Assembly: GCA_963719885.1 (NCBI GenBank)
Contig: CAVRDP010000007.1
Span: forward strand, 372,001-436,000
Direction: 5' to 3'
Source: JANXQG01 sp963719885
GTDB taxonomy: Bacteria > Planctomycetota > Planctomycetia > Pirellulales > Thermoguttaceae
Length of the DNA stretch: 64,000 bases
Below the pieces are notes generated by a model. The model saw only the letters and a program-made list of their open reading frames with translations. It was not told where the DNA came from and did not search any database. Shown one piece after another: positions 1-6,893 of this stretch. How positions within the stretch are numbered: position 1 is the stretch's first letter; each line of letters begins with the position of its first letter. The translations under genes and the position numbers were made by a program.

Positions 1-1
1 G

Positions 2-94
2 CCGACTTGCGGCATGAACTTTGGGCAGTTGTCGGAAACCGAGTTGCGCAAAGCGGCCGAATTCGGCGAAGCCTTGCCGGTCGAAAGCAAGTAA
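2..94 (+). CDS. C-terminal end of an unidentified protein (partial)
   Basis: The window opens inside this gene; only about 30 codons are visible. The tail contains CGMNFGQLSETELRKAAEF and ends in ESK followed by TAA. No domain is recognisable from so short a piece. Its codon use fits the next gene, which starts 74 bases downstream on the same strand. Confidence 0.4.
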   Translation, partial: PTCGMNFGQLSETELRKAAEFGEALPVESK

Positions 95-168
95 CCATCC
101 CCACACGCCCGGCGCAGCCCCTGGCGCCGGGTTCCACCTTCATTTTCTAATCCAAAGGAATCTAAATC

Positions 169-618
169 ATGCTTTCATTTTTGAGGGTCTTTATCCCCAG
201 CAACGCGCGGCTATCGGACGGAAGCCGCCTTTCGCCCGTCCCCATGCACTTCTCTTGCCGTGGCGACTTCTTGTTCTTGTCCGCCGGCCGGCATCAGATG
301 AAGTTACGCGCCAACGTGTCTAAGGTCTCCCGCGGCGATTCGCAGCAGATCATTTCCGCGAGCGGAAAGAAGCTGACGAGGACGTTCGACCAGGACGGCC
401 AAGTCGTTGATTTCATTCTGCCCCCGGAGTTGCTTTCGATTGTCCGCCGGGTGGTCACCCTCCGCCGCAACATCGGCGTGGCCCTGTCGTTCCGGCCGTT
501 GCCGTTCATTGGGGCGGACAGCGCCATGGAGCCGAGCGCCGATGAGTTTGTGGGCGCCGCGCTGACGACCGGGCGAGACGTAGACCGCGCCGCACGGTTC
601 GAGCTTATCGAAGTGTAA
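169..618 (+). CDS. Hypothetical protein, 149 aa
   Basis: I do not recognise a family. An AAAGGA ribosome binding site at 154-159 stands nine bases before the ATG. The protein is soluble, with no signal peptide or membrane segment, and is moderately basic in its N-terminal half. The middle reads like beta-rich structure around 'QVVDFILPPELLSIVRRVV'. It lies between an upstream partial gene and a possible metallopeptidase, all on the plus strand, so the three may be co-transcribed. An overlapping reverse-strand reading frame is longer but has no domain features, and I regard it as a high-GC shadow. Confidence 0.5.
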   Translation: MLSFLRVFIPSNARLSDGSRLSPVPMHFSCRGDFLFLSAGRHQMKLRANVSKVSRGDSQQIISASGKKLTRTFDQDGQVVDFILPPELLSIVRRVVTLRRNIGVALSFRPLPFIGADSAMEPSADEFVGAALTTGRDVDRAARFELIEV

Positions 619-707
619 CAGGCACAGGCGAAAGGCCGAGCTATGGGTACCACCGCGATTGACTCCCAGCGCCGACAACTTGCCCGCCTCTTGGGACCCG
701 CGCCAAC

Positions 708-1250
708 TTGCGCGCGGCGCCAAGGTACACGACCGCGCCGGACGTGGAAGCATCCCGCCGCCGGCTGGCCGAGTTGTTGGGCGAGGCGAACGACGGCCCC
801 ATCGTGCGCCCCGTGGCGGTCAATGGCACGTTGCCCAGCGACAACAACGTCGACCTCGTGCGCCGCGAGCTTTTCAAGCTTCCCCCGCGGATACTCGCCG
901 ACGACCTGACCGGCTGGACCGTCGATGTAGTGCCCGGCGACAACGCCAGAGCACACCCCAAGGCCCTGGCAGACGCCAAGAAGGTGTGGGGGTCGTGCTA
1001 CAAGCTGAGTCACCTAATCGTAGTGGCCGGCAGGGCGCAAATCCTGACGACGCTACACGAGGCCGGTCATGCCGTCGATTCGGATTATTGCGTGAGTCAT
1101 TCCAGGAGTTGGCGGAAGGCCCTGAAATGGGATGATTCAACGGGCGAAGAATGGGCGGAACTGTTCGCGTACTACTGGCACTCGACAGCGACCAGGGCGA
1201 GCCTTACCGCCGACGTGAGGAACTTCATGCAGGCCCTATGCCGCGGATGA
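708..1250 (+). CDS. Possible zincin metallopeptidase-like protein, 180 aa
   Basis: A zinc-binding HExxH motif is visible as TLHEAGHAVD near residues 119-128. About 30 residues later comes an acidic helix, GEEWAELFAYYW, that could supply the third zinc ligand. This order (HExGH, spacer, E-x-F-A-Y) resembles the anthrax-lethal-factor-like group of zincins, but the assignment is inference from the motif only. There is no signal peptide. The start is uncertain: the frame opens at TTG 708 and a GTG at 744 is an alternative. An ATG at 643 in another frame could mean a frame break near the N-terminus. A strong hairpin with a T-run follows the stop codon directly. Confidence 0.5.
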   Translation: MRAAPRYTTAPDVEASRRRLAELLGEANDGPIVRPVAVNGTLPSDNNVDLVRRELFKLPPRILADDLTGWTVDVVPGDNARAHPKALADAKKVWGSCYKLSHLIVVAGRAQILTTLHEAGHAVDSDYCVSHSRSWRKALKWDDSTGEEWAELFAYYWHSTATRASLTADVRNFMQALCRG

Positions 1251-1262
1251 ACATTCATCGGG

Positions 1263-1318
1263 ACCGCCTGGCGGTTGCAGTCGGCTTGATTTCACCGATT
1301 CCCGCCGGGCGGTTTTTT
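1263..1318 (+). terminator. Intrinsic terminator after the zincin-like gene
   Basis: ACCGCCTGGCGG (1263-1274) pairs with CCGCCGGGCGGT (1302-1313), 11 of 12 positions plus one G-T wobble, with a 27-base loop. A run of six T follows at 1313-1318. It lies 12 bases after the stop codon of the preceding gene. Confidence 0.65.
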
Positions 1319-1421
1319 GACTCAGGACAGCTTGTAGCTGTTGCTGGCCATCCCGCCGGCAAGCGCCTCTTATTCCGTGGAAGGTTGTCGGGCGGGGTGC
1401 TTTGAGACGAAAGGCCAAGCC

Positions 1422-1649
1422 ATGACACAGACGTCGACCGAGGCCGGCAAGGTGCAGGCGAGCCCCCAGGAACCCGCGGAGCGTTGCCCCAAGTGCGGCA
1501 ACCGTGCCCAACTTGAAAACGGCCATTGCGTCACATGCAGCGCCCGGGCAGCGGCAGCCAAGGCCGGACGATCGGCGGCAGACGCCTTGCTACTGGCCGC
1601 CGGGCGGAAGGCCGAGCGAGCGATCGACCAGGCCCGCCACGAGCGATGA
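1422..1649 (+). CDS. Small zinc-ribbon protein, 75 aa
   Basis: Two cysteine pairs, CPKC and CVTC, are 13 residues apart near positions 20-40 and would form one zinc ribbon. The C-terminal half is alanine- and arginine-rich and probably helical. The ATG at 1422 is chosen because the residues before it in the same frame look like untranslated sequence and the ribbon sits naturally after it. The function is unknown; single-ribbon proteins of this size often bind nucleic acid or a partner protein (family knowledge, not shown here). Confidence 0.5.
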   Translation: MTQTSTEAGKVQASPQEPAERCPKCGNRAQLENGHCVTCSARAAAAKAGRSAADALLLAAGRKAERAIDQARHER

Positions 1650-1763
1650 TTGCGAGCGGTTCATTTCGGATAAGGACTTACGGCTGGGAAAATATCGCCA
1701 AATTCGGACCCCTCGAAAACGGCGATGGAACCCGATAGGCGGCTTGGAGTTGCGGAGCGTGCC

Positions 1764-1944
1764 ATAGCAACGGCTGAAGGATCGGGCAGCGGGTGGAACG
1801 ACCTATAGCACGTTGAATGCCCCCGGCACGTTCTGATAGCAACGGCTGAAGGATCGGGCAGCGGGTGGAACGGCGGTGCCTTGCGGATTTCCTGGGAAAT
1901 GTCGGGTGATAGCAACGGCTGAAGGATCGGGCAGCGGGTGGAAC
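1764..1944. CRISPR. CRISPR-like array, left part (3 repeats)
   Basis: Three identical 36-base repeats lie at 1764-1799, 1836-1871 and 1909-1944. Each begins ATAGCAACGGCTGAAGGATC and ends GCAGCGGGTGGAAC. The spacers between them, 1800-1835 (36 bases) and 1872-1908 (37 bases), are unrelated to each other. Constant repeat, unique spacer and a 72-73 base period are the CRISPR signature. GCTG and CAGC within the repeat could form a short stem. A decayed repeat end (GGCGATGGAAC, ending about 1732) may precede the first unit. No cas gene is present in the window. The array continues beyond the inserted IS at 4333. Confidence 0.75.
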
Positions 1945-2027
1945 GCGGCAAAAAGGATGGTACTGACTTACTTGAAACACCAAATCCATAATTCCCGATA
2001 GGGCCGATGATGCGACCGATTTTTTAC

Positions 2028-2165
2028 TTACTCCGTTTTCTCTTGTCGCGGTCCTTCTCCGCGCTCGACCTCGGATTTTGGTACTTTGACCAGCTTCCGG
2101 GCGAGCGCGTCAAACGCCCGGAAGCCCTTGGGTTTCTTCATTTTTTTGGCATCGTGTGCCATTGT
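2028..2165 (-). CDS. Small basic passenger protein of the IS1595 element, 45 aa
   Basis: The protein begins MAHDAKKMKKPKGFRAFDAL and continues with a lysine/arginine-rich helix ending in EKTE. The ATG at 2165 is preceded by GGAG eight bases upstream, a good ribosome binding site. The gene lies just downstream of the transposase, inside the terminal repeats. Small proteins with the core FRAFDALARKLVxVPKSEV are known to me from planctomycetes and cyanobacteria, without a function. A DNA-binding or regulatory role for the transposon is a guess from its basic composition. Confidence 0.6.
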   Translation of the reverse strand, partial: TMAHDAKKMKKPKGFRAFDALARKLVKVPKSEVERGEGPRQEKTE

Positions 2166-2178
2166 TACCACTCCATTG

Positions 2179-3139
2179 TTAGGGGATTCCCATGAACCCC
2201 GCGTCGTCAATCGCAGCCAAAACACGGTAAGTCAGGCGCTTGCCGACAACTTGTCGGAGGGCCTGAAAGAATCGGTCAAAGTCGCCCATCAGCCGGTTAT
2301 TGAACCGGAACGCCTCTTCGTGCGCGTACCGGAATACATGCCAGGGTGCCAGGGCGATATAGGTTCCCTTGATGCACCGCTTGAACAACGTCCAAAAGTT
2401 CTCCATCCCATTGGTGTGCGCGGGTCCGTCCTTGAACTGCAATTCGCTGTGGTTCACCGATCCGTGAACATGAGTAAAGCAGAGTTCCCTGTATGCCGGG
2501 GATTCGTCGGTGTAGACTGCCGCTCCGGGCTTGACGTGCGAGCGAACCTCGGTCAGCAGCGCAACGGCTGTCTCCGCGCCGACAACCCTGGGAACGACCT
2601 GGCTGGGGTGATCGTCATCAATCGTCCGTTGCAAGACGCCATGCACGGCAACCTTATCCACGGCACCGCGGCCGGTGATTTTCCGGGCTTTCTTTTTGGC
2701 GTGCATGTTCGCTGCCAAGCCACCGATATAGGTTGTGTCGGCTTCCGCGGGTCCGTCGAATTTATCGAAAGATTCGGATTCCATAGCAAGCCGAATCCGA
2801 TGCAACATAAACCATGCCGTCTTTTGGGTCACGCCAAGAGCGGCCCAATTCGTGCGAGCTAATCCCGTTGCGAGCGTTGGCAATGCACCACACCGCGACA
2901 AACCACTTATCCAGTCCCAAGGGCGAATCTTCAAAGATGGTTCCGACCTTGTGGGAAAACTGCTTCCGGCAATCCTTGCATCGGAGCAAGTGCCGAGACT
3001 TGATTTCGCCGATTCGCTCGGACCCGCAGAACGGGCAGGCGACGCGGCCATCAGGCCACTTAATGCGGCGCATATAAAGATCGCAGATTTCCAAGTCTGC
3101 GAAGTAGCAAACGGCTTCCATCAAGGTTTCTGGTTCCAT
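2179..3139 (-). pseudogene. IS1595-family (ISXO2-like) transposase, frameshifted
   Basis: The N-terminal part, from ATG 3139, has the family zinc ribbon, CPFCGSERI then RCKDC, about 18 residues apart. The reading frame then changes near 2845, where ISSHELGR should run on into LGVTQKTAWFMLHRI. The C-terminal catalytic part holds the acidic residues in EADTTYIGG and YTDESPAY and the N/E...K segment HTNGMENFWTLFKR. Spliced length is about 320 residues, full size for the family. A single-base insertion or two-base loss explains the break. The enzyme would cut and paste the element through the inverted repeats at 1959 and 4300. Confidence 0.8.
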
Positions 3140-3253
3140 CGTTGCTTCTTTCAAAAAGGCGTCTCCCGGCCGTTGGAACACATTCCACATTCGGACCATA
3201 GCCCGTTCGCCCGCCGTGCTTACGCTTGCGGCGCGACCAGGAGACGGGAGAAT

Positions 3254-4081
3254 CTAGTCGTTTTCCGCGTCCGCTGCCTCGGGTACACCATAGCTATAGT
3301 GGCCCCATCCGCCCTTGTCCTCGTCGAGCCAAGCGTCTCCGCAGCCGCAAGTCCCGGTGCGCGAATTAGCCGTGCCCGGCGAATGAGTCTCGATGCAGCC
3401 CCAATCAATCTTGTCGCCACAGACGTGGCACCGCTCGAAATTCTTGGTTTGCCGTGCGCAAATCACGTCGCCATCCTCGGTCCAGACTGCCGTTTCGCAT
3501 TCGTCGCATACCGGCGTGCCGCCATCGTCTGTGGTGACGGCCGGCTCCGTGCAATCACACAGACACTCACAGGTCGGCCAGCCTTCCATCGCGCCACACG
3601 GTCCAACGGCCTTCCGCCGATCGTCGGCATTATCCCAGGCGTAGCGGCCGAGATCCTTGCCGCCCAAGACAACCTCCATGACTTCCGCCGGCTCTGTGGC
3701 GCGGCAGAGGGCCGCGACGGTGGCGCAGTCGCCGGTGTCGATGTCCTCGGTCATCCGCTCCCATTCGGCCTCCGTGGCGGCCTGGATGGCCTCCACGGCC
3801 TCGCAAAACTCGACGCCCAGAATCCGGGTCAGGTCGTCGATGTCGCCATTATCGTGGCCGTCGTAGGTGTCGAGATCGCCGGCATGGTATCCGGGCGTGC
3901 CGTGCTGCGGTTGATACCCGCAGCAATTGTTTTTCTCGGTGGCCTGGGTCTCGTCATAGATCCAGCCACCTCCCACGCGGATAGTCTCCCCCTCAATTGT
4001 GAGGATTCCATTGGCCCAGCCCTCGCCGTCGATGTCCAGAGAAAATTCGCACTCACGGCCCAAAAGATTAATTGTACCCAT
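3254..4081 (-). CDS. Cysteine-rich passenger protein of the IS1595 element, 275 aa
   Basis: No known family is recognised. The protein is acidic, and its C-terminal half holds several cysteine pairs (CECLCDC, CDEC, CHVCGDKIDWGC, CGCG) that look like two or three zinc-binding knuckles. Three ATG codons are in tandem; GGGAG sits too close to the first, so the third (4081) fits best. The gene lies within the transposon upstream of the transposase on the same strand, so it travels with it. Passenger genes are a known property of some IS1595 subgroups; what this one does is unknown. Confidence 0.65.
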   Translation of the reverse strand: MGTINLLGRECEFSLDIDGEGWANGILTIEGETIRVGGGWIYDETQATEKNNCCGYQPQHGTPGYHAGDLDTYDGHDNGDIDDLTRILGVEFCEAVEAIQAATEAEWERMTEDIDTGDCATVAALCRATEPAEVMEVVLGGKDLGRYAWDNADDRRKAVGPCGAMEGWPTCECLCDCTEPAVTTDDGGTPVCDECETAVWTEDGDVICARQTKNFERCHVCGDKIDWGCIETHSPGTANSRTGTCGCGDAWLDEDKGGWGHYSYGVPEAADAEND

Positions 4082-4332
4082 CATCATTCTCCCGTTTGCC
4101 TCCCCCAGTTCACCGCGGGGGCCGGTTGCAAGTCACTCGCTTGCCTCGATCTACCCTCATTATACCAAATCGGTTTGGTGTGTCAAGTGCCTAGATTGAA
4201 TTGCGAAAAGATTTTCCAAAATAGTCTCAAAGGTGGTGTGTCATGTATATAAAGCAGAAATCACGGATTTTTAGCGTGGTGCGTCAAGTAAGTCAGTACC
4301 AAAAGGATAGTGTATCCGATGCACAATCCTTT

Positions 4333-4434
4333 ATTGCAACGGCTGCGGGACCGGGCAGCAGGTGGAACCTTTCGGCAAAATTGCCAAAAGGTTCTCCGAT
4401 AGCAACGGCTGCGGGACCGGGCAGCGGGTGGAAC
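4333..4434. CRISPR. CRISPR-like array, right part (2 variant repeats)
   Basis: Two 36-base repeats lie at 4333-4368 and 4399-4434. They match the left-hand repeats except for three shared changes in the centre (AAGGAT becomes CGGGAC); the first copy has two more substitutions. The 30-base spacer at 4369-4398, together with its neighbouring base, is almost a perfect palindrome. Removing the IS and one copy of its target duplication joins 1945-1958 to 4309-4332 as a single 38-base spacer, in line with the other spacer lengths. This shows that both halves were once one array. Confidence 0.7.
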
Positions 4435-4535
4435 GCTAGGACGCGATTACAGGGCCGATCCGTTCCAAGGTCCAAGACATCGACCCAGGGGCAGAACGTG
4501 GAAGGGCGCCCCCGTCCTGCAAACCGTTTTCCACG

Positions 4536-4748
4536 TCAGCCGGCTTGCAGCGGTTGCCCAGACTCCACATCGACCAAATCCCCGTTCTCGGTCAGGGCGA
4601 AGGTCAGCGCCGTTTCAAAGACCTTCCCGCCAAACTCCCAAGGCCGGACGCAGCTATCGCACTGGTAGACCCCGAGAATCCGGCCGTTGACGTTCACTTC
4701 CCCGGAACACGGAAGCAAACGTCGGCAAGAAGGACAGCGGATTTCCAA
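4536..4748 (-). CDS. Small zinc-ribbon protein, 70 aa
   Basis: The protein starts at a TTG codon and has CPSC near the N-terminus and CDSC about 25 residues later, forming a likely zinc ribbon. GGAG lies a dozen bases before the start. The stop codon of the upstream gene is only four bases away, so the two form an operon. The C-terminal half looks like a short beta hairpin domain with no known family. A role as a small nucleic-acid or metal-binding accessory protein is possible but not shown. Confidence 0.55.
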   Translation of the reverse strand: MEIRCPSCRRLLPCSGEVNVNGRILGVYQCDSCVRPWEFGGKVFETALTFALTENGDLVDVESGQPLQAG

Positions 4749-4752
4749 GGGC

Positions 4753-5124
4753 CTAGTTCTCCTCTGGTGTCGGCCAGTTCTTTAATTGGTCCGACATGTG
4801 GACCAGAGCAGAGCGACAATGGTAAAGTGCATCGCCCCAATTTTTAAGGTCCGAATGTTTCCGAGCGAAACGAATCGCGTCGCAAGCCTTGTTCACGGCC
4901 GGCTTGAAATACGAGTAGCCGACTGGCCGCAGCACCTCTTGCGTACAGTTGACGCCCGCCACTGCCTTGCAGTCAGCTTCCAACCCCCTTTTCAGGTCCG
5001 CGAGCAGCCTGTCCGCCTCTTGCCGGTCGTATTCGCTCAACGGCCGTTTTTCGGCAAGCGCCTGGATCTTCTCCACGAGCGTAACGTGGGCCCGCAGTCT
5101 GTCGATGCAATCTTGCCGTTCCAT
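4753..5124 (-). CDS. Hypothetical helical protein, 123 aa
   Basis: The start MERQDCIDRL at 5124 is supported by GGAGGG nine bases upstream. The protein is predicted all-helical and soluble, with a conserved-looking core VGYSYFKPAVNKACDAIRF. It resembles small four-helix or TPR-like proteins but I cannot name a family. It is the first gene of a two-gene operon with the zinc-ribbon protein downstream, and both lie between the CRISPR remnant and the tRNA gene. Confidence 0.55.
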   Translation of the reverse strand: MERQDCIDRLRAHVTLVEKIQALAEKRPLSEYDRQEADRLLADLKRGLEADCKAVAGVNCTQEVLRPVGYSYFKPAVNKACDAIRFARKHSDLKNWGDALYHCRSALVHMSDQLKNWPTPEEN

Positions 5125-5272
5125 TGCTTTTCCCTCCGGTCTTGTTTGCAGGATTCTCCCCCGCGGCGATTCGTGGCAGGTGTCCAGCGGCGCTATGAGA
5201 ATTCCCAAAAACATAGCGCCCGCATAGCACCGATGCCGACCCCCACTTTCTAGCGTTTCAATCGGCAAGCAA

Positions 5273-5307
5273 AAAGCCTTGCGTAACTTATTGCTACGCA
5301 AGGCTTT
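5273..5307 (-). terminator. Intrinsic terminator of tRNA-Leu
   Basis: AAAGCCTTGCGTA (5273-5285) pairs perfectly with TACGCAAGGCTTT (5295-5307) over 13 bases around a nine-base loop. Read on the minus strand it begins eight bases after the tRNA 3' end and finishes in a T-run. Confidence 0.8.
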
Positions 5308-5315
5308 CTGACGAG

Positions 5316-5397
5316 TGCGGGCGAGAGGACTTGAACCTCCACGGATTTCTCCACCAGATCCTAAGTCTGGCGCGTCTGCCAATTTCGCCACGCCCGC
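5316..5397 (-). tRNA. tRNA-Leu, anticodon UAG
   Basis: The acceptor arm pairs GCGGGCG with CGCCCGC, followed by discriminator A. The D-arm reads TGGCGAAATTGGCAGACGC, the anticodon arm CCAGA-CTTAGGA-TCTGG gives UAG, and the T-arm contains GGTTCAAGTCC. The long variable arm is typical of leucine tRNA. CCA is not encoded. A promoter and a terminator bracket the gene, so it is a single-gene unit. Confidence 0.95.
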
Positions 5398-5428
5398 GCG
5401 GCCCGGCCTAAGAAACCCGGCCGCTTGC

Positions 5429-5457
5429 AATCTACCACTTTTTGCGGCTCCCGGCAA
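5429..5457 (-). promoter_or_regulatory. Sigma70-type promoter of tRNA-Leu
   Basis: On the minus strand TTGCCG (5452-5457) and TAGATT (5429-5434) are 17 bases apart. The tRNA 5' end follows 31 bases after the -10 box, a usual leader length. Confidence 0.6.
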
Positions 5458-5561
5458 GGGAACCGATCCAGGGAACCGATTCTGATTCGACACGTTCTTC
5501 CCACAAAATGTTCGTGGTATACTGGTCGCTTCGCCCTCGCCTCCTGCCCCTGTCCCCGGGC

Positions 5562-5577
5562 ACCATATACTCGCGGT
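5562..5577 (+). repeat. TACT-loop mini-palindrome, imperfect copy
   Basis: GGGC, then ACCATA-TACT-CGCGGT, then CG. Only the outer three stem pairs are intact. The 5398-5752 stretch holds no gene, only this and the next palindrome. Confidence 0.5.
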
Positions 5578-5671
5578 CGTGGTCGCAGGCGACGAGATTT
5601 GAAAAGCGCTCACCCCTGTCTCTCTCCCAAAAAATGGGAAAGGCGAGTTTACAAGCCCTCACCCCCTGCCC

Positions 5672-5731
5672 CCCCTCGCCGGGCACCATGTCGGGCACCA
5701 TGTACTCATGGTCGTGGTTGCGGGCGAGGGG
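5672..5731 (+). repeat. Hairpin with an embedded TACT-loop mini-palindrome
   Basis: CCCCTCGCC (5672-5680) can pair with GGGCGAGGGG (5722-5731). Between the arms lies a half copy (GGGCACCATGTC, 5681-5692) and a complete mini-palindrome, ACCATG-TACT-CATGGT at 5697-5712, with a perfect six-base stem. The small palindrome looks inserted into the loop of the larger one. Confidence 0.65.
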
Positions 5732-5752
5732 AGTTGAAGGAGATGAACCCGA

Positions 5753-6661
5753 ATGATGCCACGCCTTCCTATCGCGTCCCAAGGACCAGAGTTCTCACGC
5801 ATCGTGTTCGGAACCTGGCGGATGCTCAGCGACCAGCCGACACCGCAGGAAATCAACCGTCGCCTGCAGGTCTGCCTGGAACTCGGCATCACCACGATCG
5901 ATACGGCCGAGATCTACGGGCTGTACGAGGTCGAACGGGCGCTGGGCGAGGGATTGGCCCTCTCGCCGGGGCTGCGCGATAAGCTGGAAATCGTCACCAA
6001 AGCCGGCATCTACGTGCCGTGCAAATATCACCCCGATCGGCAGACCGCCCATTACAACGCCACCGGCGCACGAATGGTCAAGAGCCTGGAAAAATCGCTC
6101 CGCTTTCTCGGCGCCGATCATGTCGAACTGCTGCTGGTCCATCGGCCCGACTGGCTGACCCGTGCCGACGACACGGCCGGTGGGCTCAACCAACTGCTGC
6201 GAGAGGGCAAGATCCGTGCGGCGGGCGTTTCCAACTATACCGCAGCACAGTTCGATCTGCTCAACGGCCTCATGGAACGGCCGCTGGCGACCAACCAGGT
6301 CGAGTTCCACCTGCTGCATATCGACCCGATCTATGACGGCACGCTGACCCAATGCGAGAAGGCCGGCATTCTGCCGATGGCCTGGAGCCCGCTGGCGGGC
6401 GGACAGTTGTTCGACCCGTCCAACGACGCCGCCCAACGGATTGCCAAGGCAGTCGAGGCGATGGCCGCACGCTACGGCGGAGCGAGCATGGAACAGTTGG
6501 CATATTCCTGGATCATGGCCCACCCCAGCCGGCCGCTGCCGATCATCGGTACCAACCGCATCGAACGGATGCGATCAGCGGCCGCCGCGGCCGACATTGC
6601 CCTGCAGCGAGAAGATTGGTACGCCCTTTGGCAGGCCGCCCAGGGGCGAAAAGTGCCGTAG
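5753..6661 (+). CDS. Aldo/keto reductase, 302 aa
   Basis: A cytoplasmic NADPH-dependent oxidoreductase with the (beta/alpha)8 fold. The catalytic tetrad is visible: Asp and Tyr in TIDTAEIYG (about residues 48-56), Lys in EIVTKAGI (about 83-89) and His in LLLVHRPDW (about 125-133). The nucleotide-binding C-terminal part contains PIIGTNRIERM, the usual cofactor-binding loop. Length is normal. AAGGAG stands 12 bases before ATG 5753; a second ATG at 5756 is equally possible. Layout resembles the YdhF subgroup (family inference). The substrate is not evident; nearby cupin, sugar isomerase-like and oxidoreductase genes suggest carbohydrate metabolism. Confidence 0.88.
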   Translation: MMPRLPIASQGPEFSRIVFGTWRMLSDQPTPQEINRRLQVCLELGITTIDTAEIYGLYEVERALGEGLALSPGLRDKLEIVTKAGIYVPCKYHPDRQTAHYNATGARMVKSLEKSLRFLGADHVELLLVHRPDWLTRADDTAGGLNQLLREGKIRAAGVSNYTAAQFDLLNGLMERPLATNQVEFHLLHIDPIYDGTLTQCEKAGILPMAWSPLAGGQLFDPSNDAAQRIAKAVEAMAARYGGASMEQLAYSWIMAHPSRPLPIIGTNRIERMRSAAAAADIALQREDWYALWQAAQGRKVP

Positions 6662-6663
6662 TA

Positions 6664-6768
6664 GGGTAGCAGGCACACTCCGTGTGCCGTCCGCCCTCTG
6701 TCACCAGCCGAAGGTTTGTCGAGAAGTCTACTGCTCTTGGCGGACGGCACACGGGGTGTGCCTGCTTC
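6664..6768. repeat. Inverted pair of REP-like palindromes (REPIN-like)
   Basis: Each arm contains a seven-base stem: GGCACAC-TCC-GTGTGCC (6672-6688) and GGCACAC-GGG-GTGTGCC (6746-6762). The surrounding GTAGCAGG...GTCCGCC is also mirrored, so the two arms form a long inverted repeat with about 45 bases between them. A third copy lies at 14308. Confidence 0.7.
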
Positions 6769-6811
6769 TTTGTCGGCCGGGAACGGTTAGCGGAATTTTT
6801 CCCCGGGGTAC

Positions 6812-6842
6812 TGGACAGAGGGGGAATCTCTCGTGATACAAT
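6812..6842 (+). promoter_or_regulatory. Possible promoter of the cupin gene
   Basis: TGGACA (6812-6817) and TACAAT (6837-6842) are 19 bases apart, slightly long for a sigma70 promoter, and lie 52 bases before the likely start codon. Confidence 0.3.
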
Positions 6843-6893
6843 GGTTTCGAATTCCGGGCATTCTCGTAAACTATTTTGGGAGCAAAAACGAAT

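Larger units (their letters stand above)
1959..4300 (-). mobile_element. IS1595-family element with passenger genes, inserted in a CRISPR spacer
   Basis: The ends are inverted repeats. The left end reads GGTACTGACTTACTTGAAAC and the right end, complemented, GGTACTGACTTACTTGACGC; 21 of 23 terminal bases match. The flanking 8-base sequence AAAAGGAT is duplicated at 1951-1958 and 4301-4308. The family assignment rests on the DDE transposase inside, GG-starting ends and the 8-bp duplication, all typical of IS1595. At 2342 bp it is longer than a simple element because it carries two extra genes. All three genes read on the minus strand. The transposase is frame-broken, so the copy may now be immobile. 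Confidence 0.85.

Noticed and set aside
2735..4252. A 505-codon plus-strand frame across the IS1595 element
   Set aside because: It is antisense to the transposase and the passenger gene, both of which have recognisable motifs and ribosome binding sites.
5398..5752. A gene in the gap after the tRNA
   Set aside because: All frames there are translations of palindromes with Cys/Pro/Arg-rich text; no start or domain is supportable.
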